DNA of 42,860 nucleotides, taken from contig JABJOY010000061.1 in assembly GCA_018664075.1 (NCBI GenBank), forward strand, positions 1 through 42,860. The letters are read 5' to 3'. Each line of letters begins with the position of its first letter. Position 1 is the first letter of the stretch. Below the pieces are notes generated by a model, which made no database searches, was not told the origin of the DNA, and was given only the letters and a program-made list of their open reading frames with translations. Shown here one piece after another: positions 1-6,698 of the stretch. This DNA comes from Porticoccaceae bacterium. GTDB taxonomy: Bacteria; Pseudomonadota; Gammaproteobacteria; Pseudomonadales; Porticoccaceae. A program made the translations under genes and the position numbers.

Positions 1-313
1 CGGTTTGAGTACCGTTGACTGCCTGAACGGCAAGTTCACGCATACGCTGCATCATATTACCGATTTCGACAGTGGCGCCGTCAGCGGTCTGTATCATTGA
101 AATCGCATCATTGGCATTTTTAGCGGCCATATCCAGACCTTTAATCTGTGCCGTCATGGTCATACTCATTGATAAGCCAGCAGCGTCGTCTTTTGCAGAG
201 TTTATCTTTAAACCAGTAGAAAGACGTTCCATCGCCTGAGTGGCGGCGCGATCGTTTCTTGAAAGAGCATTTGCCGTTAAAGTTGCGGCAACATTTGTAT
301 TGATAACAGCCAT
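1..313 (-). CDS. fliC: Flagellin 1, N-terminal part (runs off window)
   Basis: Structural subunit of the flagellar filament; only the first 104 codons lie in the window. The protein opens [12 protein letters not shown] and carries the conserved N-terminal coiled-coil (D0/D1) signatures [33 protein letters not shown] and [13 protein letters not shown] at 311-313 follows a GAGGAA ribosome site. It is a close paralogue of the flagellin at 564-1742, lying downstream in the same orientation. One oddity: where that paralogue reads GLAVSSRMTAQIRGL, this copy reads [16 protein letters not shown] sigma-28 type promoter sits upstream (386-412). Family assignment is certain; the gene symbol is generic, since two flagellin genes are present. 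Confidence 0.95.
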   Translation of the reverse strand, partial: MAVINTNVAATLTANALSRNDRAATQAMERLSTGLKINSAKDDAAGLSMSMTMTAQIKGLDMAAKNANDAISMIQTADGATVEIGNMMQRMRELAVQAVNGTQT

Positions 314-385
314 TTTAATTTCCTCACCTGTAAATTTAGTCTTAAGTTAAACAAATCCACTGTTCTTGATCTGCCTATGGTTTAT

Positions 386-412
386 GTATCGACACAGATC
401 AGGAAAACTTAA
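386..412 (-). promoter_or_regulatory. Putative sigma-28 (FliA) promoter of flagellin 1
   Basis: On the minus strand the sequence reads TTAAGTTT, 11 bases, GTCGATAC. The FliA consensus is TAAAGTTT-N11-GCCGATAA, so the match is 7/8 and 6/8 with exact spacing. It would start transcription near 378 and leave a leader of about 65 bases before the flagellin 1 ATG. The same -10 core (GTCGATA) recurs upstream of flaG. Confidence 0.75.
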
Positions 413-464
413 GTTTTTTTATTAAGAAATGGCAGAAGGGAGGGACGGCTTTTAATGAGGGTGT

Positions 465-502
465 TAAAAAACAAAGAACCCCTGGCTGAAGGGGTTCTTT
501 GT
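465..502 (-). terminator. Rho-independent terminator of flagellin 2
   Basis: A perfect 12-bp stem, ACAAAGAACCCC (471-482) with GGGGTTCTTTGT (491-502), encloses an 8-base loop. On the minus strand it is followed by a run of six T (465-471 region). It lies about 60 bases past the flagellin 2 stop and upstream of the flagellin 1 promoter, so the two flagellins should be separate transcripts. Confidence 0.9.
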
Positions 503-563
503 GGCATACATAACTTAGCGATGGGCTAGTAACTTGTAACCCAGGGCGATTATTTTCTGATCA

Positions 564-1742
564 TTAGCCTTTTAAGAGCGCTAAAACAGATTGGTTCTGT
601 TGGTTAGCCTGCGTAAGCATGGCTGTGCCTGCCTGCTGAATTATCTGCGTGCGAGCTAGCTCTGTTGTTTCTGCAGCATAATCGGCGTCTTCAATACGAC
701 TGCGTGATGCAGCAGCGTTTTGAGACACATTAGTCAGGTTGTCAATTGCGTACTCAAGCCGATTCATAGCCGCACCAAAGGTGGCGCGCTGGGCGTTGAT
801 ACCATCGATGGCAGTATCTAGAGAGGCAATTGCGGCGTTGGCATCTGCATCTGTATCAATTGTAATTGCCGAGATATCGGTGCCATACACGCCTGACAGG
901 GCCGTGACGCCAGCAGTAGTTTCAGCTACCGTTTGTGCGGAGCCATTTTCGCTAATGGTCGGTGGGACGGTGACCACTTCTGCATTATCGTAGGTCAGGG
1001 TCAAGCTGGTTGTTCCGTCGGACGCGGTCAGACGACTCAGAGAGCCATCGGCTTCAATCGCTGCGGCAAGCCCGGCGACGGTAGTTAATGCCCCTACAGT
1101 AGTAGCATCTAACGTTATAGTATTCTGACCATCGCTGATCACAAAGTCGCCGGCTAAAGCGGCTACTCCGGCGTCATCAATAGTGAAGTCGTAAACTGCT
1201 GGAACACCTGCTACATCAGTAGTAGACGCATTCAGATTCCAGTCGCCAAAGGCAACGCTCATGGTCTGCAGTGAATTACCGCCAACCTGGAATACTGCTG
1301 TGCCGTTGCTAGAGGTGCCTGCTGTGCCACTGAGAACATTCTCACCGTTCCACTGGGTCTGGTTAGCAACACGTTCGATCTCGGTTCGCAACTGGACAAA
1401 TTCTAAATTCAAGCTGCTCTGGTCAGTGGATGTCACTGTGCCATTGGAAGCCTGAACAGCCAGCTCACGCATGCGCTGCATCATATTGCCAATCTCGATG
1501 GAAGCGCCATCCGCAGTTTGCACCATGCTGATCGCATCGTTAGCATTTTGTGCTGCTTGATCAAGACCTCTGATCTGAGCAGTCATTCTTGAAGATACAG
1601 CCAGTCCAGCAGCGTCATCTTTGGCAGAGTTAATGCTCTTGCCTGTAGATAAACGCTCCATGGTCGCAGCCATATCACGGTCGTTTCTCGCTAACGCATT
1701 GGTTGTCATAGTCGCAGCGATATTGGTATTAATAACAGCCAT
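564..1742 (-). CDS. fliC: Flagellin 2 (complete)
   Basis: Flagellar filament protein of 392 residues, exported by the flagellar type III system. The N-terminal D0/D1 region (about residues 1-140) begins MAVINTNIAATM and includes [19 protein letters not shown] and [12 protein letters not shown]. The C-terminal D1/D0 region (about 305-392) includes the family motif SRIEDADYAAETTELARTQI and ends QSVLALLKG. The middle (about 145-300) is Ala/Thr/Asp-rich and surface-variable. The start was placed at 1742, not the in-frame ATG at 1763, because MAVINTN is the family N-terminus and a GAGGAA site precedes it. It ends in a strong terminator and has its own sigma-54 type promoter upstream. Confidence 0.96.
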   Translation of the reverse strand: MAVINTNIAATMTTNALARNDRDMAATMERLSTGKSINSAKDDAAGLAVSSRMTAQIRGLDQAAQNANDAISMVQTADGASIEIGNMMQRMRELAVQASNGTVTSTDQSSLNLEFVQLRTEIERVANQTQWNGENVLSGTAGTSSNGTAVFQVGGNSLQTMSVAFGDWNLNASTTDVAGVPAVYDFTIDDAGVAALAGDFVISDGQNTITLDATTVGALTTVAGLAAAIEADGSLSRLTASDGTTSLTLTYDNAEVVTVPPTISENGSAQTVAETTAGVTALSGVYGTDISAITIDTDADANAAIASLDTAIDGINAQRATFGAAMNRLEYAIDNLTNVSQNAAASRSRIEDADYAAETTELARTQIIQQAGTAMLTQANQQNQSVLALLKG

Positions 1743-1835
1743 TTTAAATTCCTCATTGTTCATTCAAGTTATGCTCCTGAGCCCAATTGGCTGCAGGATG
1801 TTTTTTAAACCGATAACCGCGAGTTACGCGCAGTT

Positions 1836-1849
1836 GCCTGTCCGTAGGC
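1836..1849 (-). promoter_or_regulatory. Possible CsrA/RsmA hairpin in flagellin 2 leader
   Basis: In the minus-strand RNA the sense sequence is GCCTACGGACAGGC: a 4-bp stem (GCCT/AGGC) presenting ACGGAC in the loop. CsrA/RsmA proteins bind ANGGA in hairpin loops, and a second GGA lies in the GAGGAA ribosome site of the same gene. The stem is short, so this could be chance. Confidence 0.3.
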
Positions 1850-1939
1850 GTCGATCTAAAAAGCCTTACTTCAAATCCACTATGGTGAACAAAAATCCCA
1901 GGGTCTAATGCCCAAAAGATCAGTCACCATCTAAGGAAT

Positions 1940-1955
1940 AGCAAAACTGATGCCA
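1940..1955 (-). promoter_or_regulatory. Putative sigma-54 (RpoN) promoter of flagellin 2
   Basis: The minus strand reads TGGCATCAGTTTTGCT. The RpoN consensus is TGGCACG-N4-TTGCW; the invariant GG and GC are present and separated by exactly 10 bases. Transcription would begin near 1929. No sigma-28 match was found upstream of this gene. Confidence 0.7.
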
Positions 1956-1996
1956 ACTAATGAAGAAATGTTAAAAATTTAAATAAAGGTTATTAA

Positions 1997-2009
1997 TATC
2001 AAGGAGTTA
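1997..2009. promoter_or_regulatory. IHF-binding consensus site
   Basis: TATCAAGGAGTTA on the plus strand matches WATCAA-N4-TTR at every defined position. It is centred about 75 bases upstream of the predicted sigma-54 start, where IHF usually bends DNA between an enhancer and a -24/-12 promoter. A 13-bp degenerate site can arise by chance in A/T-rich DNA, but its position supports it. Confidence 0.5.
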
Positions 2010-2030
2010 AAATTTTATCGTGCAGAAGCT

Positions 2031-2099
2031 TTGCCGCGATTGCCGAGCAAGTGGCATGTTTTTGCCGATATTTTTTGCCACTCTGTCGGAAATCCGGCA
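2031..2099. repeat. Cluster of TTGCCG/TTGCCA short repeats, possible enhancer
   Basis: TTGCCG occurs at 2031, 2040 and 2062, TTGCCA at 2075, and inverted forms TGGCA at 2052 and CGGCA at 2095. The cluster is about 100-170 bases upstream of the predicted sigma-54 start of flagellin 2, a normal distance for an activator of the FlrC/FleR/FleQ class. Which protein binds is inference; the repeats themselves are plain in the sequence. Confidence 0.45.
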
Positions 2100-2156
2100 G
2101 ATGGTGAGGAAGGAAGGTTAAATGTTTAACCTGAGTGAAGGTTAGCTGAGCCCGGT

Positions 2157-2579
2157 CTAAAATTTGTCGTCAAACAGGACACCTTTTAAAGATTCGATTT
2201 GTTTTGCAATACGCAATATGGCGTCGCCAGGCACTTTGCGAATGATCTCGCCAGTATTAGTATCCGTTACCTGAACAACAAAGCGGTTAGAAGTATCGTC
2301 GATTGAGAAGTGTAAGCTGGTAGGAACCTGCTTAACCGTTGCATTAAGTTCCTCGATAGCATCATCCAATTGCTTAATTGTTTCGTTTATTTGCTGAATC
2401 GACTCACCTTTGCGCGCAGCAGCGGCACGGCCAACGTCTTCAGCACTGATGCTCGGTTCAGGCTTCACGGGTGTTATGTTTAGAGCATTCCCAGCTTTGG
2501 CTTGCGCCGCTGAGGGTTGTGGCGTTATTTGGGCGCCGACGTTAATGCTAATTTCATTGCCTGACATTGTTTTCACCAT
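2157..2579 (-). CDS. flaG: FlaG family protein
   Basis: Small flagellar protein (140 residues) of the FlaG family, linked in Vibrio, Pseudomonas and Campylobacter to filament length control; its biochemical role is poorly defined. The N-terminal half (about 1-60) is low-complexity. The conserved FlaG domain (about 65-138) shows the typical run LHFSIDDTSNRFVVQVTD, then GEIIRKVPGDAILRIAKQI near the end. An alternative ATG at 2567 is possible; neither start has a strong ribosome site. It lies upstream of the flagellins in the same direction and has its own sigma-28 promoter. Confidence 0.9.
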   Translation of the reverse strand: MVKTMSGNEISINVGAQITPQPSAAQAKAGNALNITPVKPEPSISAEDVGRAAAARKGESIQQINETIKQLDDAIEELNATVKQVPTSLHFSIDDTSNRFVVQVTDTNTGEIIRKVPGDAILRIAKQIESLKGVLFDDKF

Positions 2580-2659
2580 TTTGTAGTGCGGCCTGCTTGT
2601 CTGCCGCTGATCTTGCGCTCATTATGCCCTGTCACGCTTAAAATCAGTTCCTGTCATAT

Positions 2660-2686
2660 CTATCGACAGCTTAATGTGAAGCTTTA
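2660..2686 (-). promoter_or_regulatory. Putative sigma-28 (FliA) promoter of flaG
   Basis: The minus strand reads TAAAGCTT, 11 bases, GTCGATAG, matching the FliA consensus at 7/8 and 6/8 positions with exact spacing. The predicted start is near 2652, giving a leader of about 73 bases. It closely resembles the element at 386-412. Confidence 0.75.
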
Positions 2687-2794
2687 GCAATTAAATTGAA
2701 ATTATTTGCTTGTCTTGACCCTCAACTTGGCTATCTAGGCCTTCTATGTGGCGTTATACTCCTGCTTTTGAAAAAATCCGACCATTATTCCGTC

Positions 2795-3337
2795 ATGATA
2801 ATAAATATTATTAAACAGATTGATCGATTTACCGAGGCCACAGGTCGTGCGCTGTCCTGGCTGACTTTGGTAATGGTTGGGTTGGTAGTTGCAGTGGTGA
2901 TCGGGCGATATTTTGTTGGTCTGGGCTCTATTGCGCTGCAGGAGTCTGTGACTTACCTGCATGCTCTGGTTTTTATGCTGGGTCTGGCTTTTACCTTGAA
3001 ACGTGGTGGTCATGTGCGGGTGGATATTTTCTATCGCAGCTACTCACCGCGGATTAAAGCGCTGGTGGATTTGCTGGGTGGGCTGATTTTTCTGCTGCCT
3101 TTTTGTCTGCTGATCTTTTTCAGCAGCTGGGACTATGTGCTTGCAAGCTGGGCTGCGGGAGAGGGTTCTTCAGAAAATAGTGGCATTGCAGCAGTTTATC
3201 TACTCAAAACATTGATGTTAATTATGCCCCTGACATTGTTATTACAGGGCATCGCCGAGATATTAAAAGCGTTTTTAATACTGAGAACTGGCCCAGAGGC
3301 AACAGATCAGGATAAGGGAGCTAAGGCAGTTTTATAA
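2795..3337 (+). CDS. dctQ: TRAP transporter small membrane subunit (DctQ type)
   Basis: Small integral-membrane subunit of a tripartite ATP-independent periplasmic transporter, which imports organic acids or similar solutes using an ion gradient. About 180 residues with four predicted membrane helices; the family pattern is visible as ESVTYLHALVFMLGLAFTLKRGGHVRVDIFY. The reading frame extends upstream to a TTG at 2696, but the ATG at 2795 gives the usual family length and begins just before the first helix. The stop overlaps the start of the large subunit (TAATG), so translation is coupled. The substrate cannot be read from the sequence, and no periplasmic binding protein lies nearby. Confidence 0.88.
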   Translation: MIINIIKQIDRFTEATGRALSWLTLVMVGLVVAVVIGRYFVGLGSIALQESVTYLHALVFMLGLAFTLKRGGHVRVDIFYRSYSPRIKALVDLLGGLIFLLPFCLLIFFSSWDYVLASWAAGEGSSENSGIAAVYLLKTLMLIMPLTLLLQGIAEILKAFLILRTGPEATDQDKGAKAVL

Positions 3338-4701
3338 TGGCTGAATATATCCCCTTTCTGATGTTTGTCTGCGTCTGTCTGGTCTTGATGGCAGGGTACC
3401 CCGTGGCCTTTTCCCTTGCCGGTACCGCACTGTTGTTTGCTCTTGCAGGGACTCTGAGCGGTCATTTTGATATGGCTTTCCTGCAGGCCGTACCTAATCG
3501 ACTGTTTGGCACCATGGACAACACCACCCTGATTGCCGTGCCGCTATTTGTGTTGATGGGTGTGATGTTGGAAAAGTCGCGCCTGTCTGAAGACTTGCTG
3601 GAGAGCATGGCCGATCTGCTGGGTGGTTTTCGCAGCGGTCTGGGCATCTCTGTGGTGGTAGTCGGTGCGCTACTCGCTGCCAGTACGGGAATAGTTGGCG
3701 CCACAGTGGTGACCATGGGGCTAATGTCACTGCCAACTATGCTTAAGCGCGGTTACAGTCCGGCTCAGGCCACAGGCGTTATTGCTGCTACTGGTACTTT
3801 GGGGCAGATTATTCCCCCCTCAATTGCGCTGGTACTGCTGGGAGATACCCTCTCCAGCGCCTATCAGCAGGCCCAGTTAAATATGGGTATTTTTACCCCT
3901 AAAACGGTTTCCATTGGCGACCTCTTTGTCGGCGCCATTATCCCGGGCTTTATGTTGGTGCTGATGTACTGCCTGTATATGATTTTATTTGCCCGGCCAG
4001 CGCCCCAGGCGCCACAAAATGTTGAGGCGGCAGATAACCGGTTATCGCGGGCCATGCGTAATCTATTGCCGCCAATAATTTTAATTATTGCTGTATTGGG
4101 CTCTATTCTCTCTGGTGCTGCGACGCCGACTGAAGCCGCGGGAGTCGGCGCCTTTGGTGCCACAGTGTTGGCGGCGCTCAAAGGGCAGTTAACCATTTCG
4201 CGCCTGAGGGAAGTGGTGCAAAGCACCACAGAAGTGACCTCTATGGTGTTCTTGATATTGATTGGTGCCGCAGTGTTTTCTCTGGTGTTCCGGGGCTTTG
4301 GTGGTGAAGAGCTGGTTGAGCAGTTCTTTGCGGGATTACCTGGCGGCATTGTGGCTGCAACATTGCTGGTAATGTTGGTGATTTTTTTGCTCGGCTTTAT
4401 TCTCGACTTTATTGAGATAACCTTTGTTGTGGTGCCTATTGTGGCTCCGGTACTTCTAGCTATGGGCCTTGATCCGGTGTGGCTGGGTGTGATGATAGCG
4501 ATTAATCTACAGACATCATTTTTGACGCCGCCCTTTGGCTTTGCCCTGTTCTATCTGCGCGGCGTGGCTCCGGATACGGTTGAGACATCGGATATGTACT
4601 ATGGAGTAGCGCCGTTCATATTCTTGCAGGTTCTGCTACTGCTGATGCTGTCCCAGTGGCCACAGCTGGCAACTTGGCTGCCAAGCTTGATTTACAATTA
4701 A
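3337..4701 (+). CDS. dctM: TRAP transporter large membrane subunit (DctM type)
   Basis: Large subunit that forms the transport channel, 454 residues with about 12 membrane segments. Family signatures include the N-terminal LVLMAGYPVAFSLAG, IAVPLFVLMGVMLEKS, the GTLGQIIPPSIALVLLGD stretch (around 150) and, near the end, NLQTSFLTPPFGFALFYLRG. Length is normal for DctM. It overlaps dctQ by one base and is followed after 45 bases by the thioesterase gene. The absence of a dctP binding-protein gene on either side is notable; it may be encoded elsewhere. Confidence 0.95.
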   Translation: MAEYIPFLMFVCVCLVLMAGYPVAFSLAGTALLFALAGTLSGHFDMAFLQAVPNRLFGTMDNTTLIAVPLFVLMGVMLEKSRLSEDLLESMADLLGGFRSGLGISVVVVGALLAASTGIVGATVVTMGLMSLPTMLKRGYSPAQATGVIAATGTLGQIIPPSIALVLLGDTLSSAYQQAQLNMGIFTPKTVSIGDLFVGAIIPGFMLVLMYCLYMILFARPAPQAPQNVEAADNRLSRAMRNLLPPIILIIAVLGSILSGAATPTEAAGVGAFGATVLAALKGQLTISRLREVVQSTTEVTSMVFLILIGAAVFSLVFRGFGGEELVEQFFAGLPGGIVAATLLVMLVIFLLGFILDFIEITFVVVPIVAPVLLAMGLDPVWLGVMIAINLQTSFLTPPFGFALFYLRGVAPDTVETSDMYYGVAPFIFLQVLLLLMLSQWPQLATWLPSLIYN

Positions 4702-4746
4702 GATTTACGACCGCAATATAAAACTAATGGAAGAGATACCGGCACG

Positions 4747-5142
4747 ATGAATAATATTAATGAATCCCCCAAGCCCATCGGCAAACTGATTTCCCAGACT
4801 ATTGCCATGCCCAGAGAGACCAATGCCAATGGTGATATTTTTGGCGGCTGGCTGCTCAGTCAAATGGATTTGGCTGGTGCTATTTTGGCTGGAAGAATTG
4901 CCCAGGGCCGCGTCGCGACTGTGGCTATAAGTAGTATGTCATTTCTTAACCCGGTGCCAGTCGGCGCTGTGGTGGGCTGTTATGCCAACACCACTTCTGT
5001 GGGTACCAGCTCAATTAAAATTTCCATTGAAGCCTGGATTAGTGACGACCACAGAACAGAGCTCTGCAAGGTCACTGAGGGCGAATTTGTGTTTGTCGCT
5101 ATTGATAAAAGTGGCAATACCAGAACGGTACCCAGCAACTAA
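4747..5142 (+). CDS. yciA: Acyl-CoA thioesterase, YciA type
   Basis: Hotdog-fold cytoplasmic thioesterase (131 residues) that hydrolyses acyl-CoA to free CoA. The hallmark segment NANGDIFGGWLLSQMDLAGA (about 27-46) holds the catalytic acidic residue (Asp41), followed by VATVAISSMSFLNPVPVGAVV, typical of the YciA/BACH group. Length and architecture match E. coli YciA. It lies 45 bases after dctM on the same strand and may be co-transcribed with it, then converges on the hydrolase gene. Chain-length preference cannot be judged. Confidence 0.9.
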   Translation: MNNINESPKPIGKLISQTIAMPRETNANGDIFGGWLLSQMDLAGAILAGRIAQGRVATVAISSMSFLNPVPVGAVVGCYANTTSVGTSSIKISIEAWISDDHRTELCKVTEGEFVFVAIDKSGNTRTVPSN

Positions 5143-5151
5143 GTGACTAAG

Positions 5152-6111
5152 CTATAGCCTTAGAGCAGCAAAAATCTCCCGGCGCAGGGGCTCAATTTCA
5201 TTGACCATATGATGGTTGGCATCGGCAATAATTTGCACCTCAAGCCCAGAGAGTTTGCTCTTAAACTGCTCGAGGTTGTATTGCCAGTTGAGGGTTTTAT
5301 CACCGGAACCCTGAATCAAATTAATCGGTCTGTCTGTGCCTGCAAACTGTTTAAATTCCGCAATCCAGTTGCTCAGTGCAGCAACCCATGCCATGGGCAC
5401 AGTGCGTGGCTGAAAGTAGTCTCGATGCTGGACAAAATCGAGGAACTCCTGATCAAAAGAACTGGGGCGAAACACCCGTTTCGACGACCGGCGAAAATGT
5501 TTTGCCAGCAAAAATAAACAGCGTTTTATAGTCCAGCTGTGGGGTTCCAGCAGCGGTGCCAGAAGATTCAACTTGCTAAACGGATAGTCGGATTGTGCAT
5601 CCTGCTGCATCAAATGTTTCAGCAAAATTGCCCCTCCCATACTTTGTCCAATGGCGTGCAGGGGCCCCTCGAACATAGTCTGACTTGCACTGATAACGGC
5701 ATTAAGTGCGCCGACATAGTCTGCGTAGTCTAGAATAAAACCAGGTTGGCCGGCAGAGAGGCCATGTCCGGGCAGGTCAAAACAGATTACATTGAGCCGG
5801 CAGTTGAGAAGGTGCTCAATTAGATGATTAAACAACCCGGTATGGTCCATATAGCCATGGACAACAATCACTGAGCCCCGGACGTTTTTTGGCGTCCAGC
5901 TCATGGTTACAACCGGTTGTTGCTGCAAATTAAGTGTGCCCGCACGGAGCTTGAGTTCCCCGAGGGGAATAGGCAGCTGATAATAGTTGAGGTATTGCAG
6001 CAGTGAAGCATTCGACTGGCTCGCTACTGGCATTTCACCGCAGAAAGCGGGCAGGTTTTTCCGCAGTGCTACGATCGAAGATTGATCGAAAGTGTCTGTC
6101 GACTGTCCCAT
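5152..6111 (-). CDS. Alpha/beta hydrolase, lysophospholipase/monoacylglycerol lipase-like
   Basis: Serine hydrolase of 319 residues. Visible elements are VIVVHGYMDHTGLFNHLIEHL (oxyanion/cap entry, about 81-101), DLPGHGLSAG (112-121) and the nucleophile elbow GQSMGG with Ser157. A late Asp (in GSGDKTLNW) and His (ADANHHMVNE) complete the likely triad. This pattern is that of PldB/monoacylglycerol lipase-type enzymes (Hydrolase_4). There is no signal peptide. It is convergent with yciA and divergent from the chimeric sigma gene. The real substrate is unknown. Confidence 0.85.
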   Translation of the reverse strand: MGQSTDTFDQSSIVALRKNLPAFCGEMPVASQSNASLLQYLNYYQLPIPLGELKLRAGTLNLQQQPVVTMSWTPKNVRGSVIVVHGYMDHTGLFNHLIEHLLNCRLNVICFDLPGHGLSAGQPGFILDYADYVGALNAVISASQTMFEGPLHAIGQSMGGAILLKHLMQQDAQSDYPFSKLNLLAPLLEPHSWTIKRCLFLLAKHFRRSSKRVFRPSSFDQEFLDFVQHRDYFQPRTVPMAWVAALSNWIAEFKQFAGTDRPINLIQGSGDKTLNWQYNLEQFKSKLSGLEVQIIADANHHMVNEIEPLRREIFAALRL

Positions 6112-6204
6112 AGACTATTCCAAAATTAAACCAGGGTTTAGGCGTGATTTCGGATTCCAGATTTCCATTCATGGCCCCCTGGAGGGTATCTTGTCAGATT
6201 GCCA

Positions 6205-6693
6205 ATGAATTACAAGAATAAAGATGGTGCCGATAAACTGGTCAAAGAGCACAGCTCAGCGCTGGTGCGCTTTTTAACTCGGCGCATGAAAAGCCGTGAA
6301 GATGCGGAGGATATTGCACAGGCCGCCTATCTGCGGCTCTACACTCTGGATGATCTGGGCCGGCTGTCCAACGCCAAAGCCTTTCTTTTTCAGGTGGCGG
6401 CAAATATGTCCATCGACCAGCTGCGACCTGAAGTGCTGAATAAAAATTATCTCGATAAAGAGATATCCAAGGTGCCAAAGGATAGAAGCAGGGAATCCGG
6501 CGCATGGTCGAGAGAGGATGTGCAAGTGAGCTATCACTTCAACTCTGGAGAGTCGCTGATTACTTTGGGAGTGGAAAATATTCTTGATCAGATGCCGCCA
6601 TTTCTGGGGTCAGCATTCAATGATAATTTTGATGTCAGAACCCATGACTCAACCGGTAGATTTGTCTACGCGAGGTTGAGTCACAGTCTGTAA
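6205..6693 (+). pseudogene. Chimera: ECF sigma factor N-terminus joined to TonB-dependent receptor C-terminus
   Basis: One open frame of 162 codons from the ATG at 6205 (a TTG at 6199 is the other possible start) holds two unrelated pieces. The first ~75 residues are region 2 of a FecI-type ECF sigma factor: SALVRFLTRRMKSREDAEDIAQAAYLRLY and AFLFQVAANMSIDQLR are visible. The last ~60 are the end of a TonB-dependent outer-membrane receptor: REDVQVSYHFNSGES, LGVENILDQMPPFLGSAFND, and the terminal beta strand GRFVYARLSHSL ending in hydrophobic Leu. Sigma region 4, any FecR-like anti-sigma gene and most of the receptor are missing. The simplest reading is a large internal deletion of a fecI-fecR-receptor locus that happens to keep frame. 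The join lies near 6480-6515. Function is unlikely; an assembly error is the alternative. Confidence 0.8.
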
Positions 6694-6698
6694 ATTGC

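Larger units (their letters stand above)
1743..2156. other. 414-base control region between flagellin 2 and flaG
   Basis: No gene is visible here. Read on the minus strand, it holds in order a cluster of TTGCC-type repeats (2031-2099), a consensus IHF site (1997-2009), a -24/-12 sigma-54 promoter (1940-1955) and a leader of about 187 bases containing small hairpins (for example 1836-1849). The layout is that of an enhancer-dependent promoter reading into flagellin 2. A 7-bp inverted repeat near 2116-2131, just past the flaG stop, lacks a T-run and is a poor terminator. Confidence 0.65.

Noticed and set aside
2052-2066. TGGCATGTTTTTGCC as a plus-strand sigma-54 promoter
   Set aside because: The GG and GC elements are 9 bases apart rather than 10, and the next plus-strand gene is about 700 bases away; better explained as part of the TTGCC repeat cluster.
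2116-2131. GGTTAAA/TTTAACC inverted repeat after flaG as a terminator
   Set aside because: AT-rich 7-bp stem with a 2-base loop and no following T-run on the minus strand.
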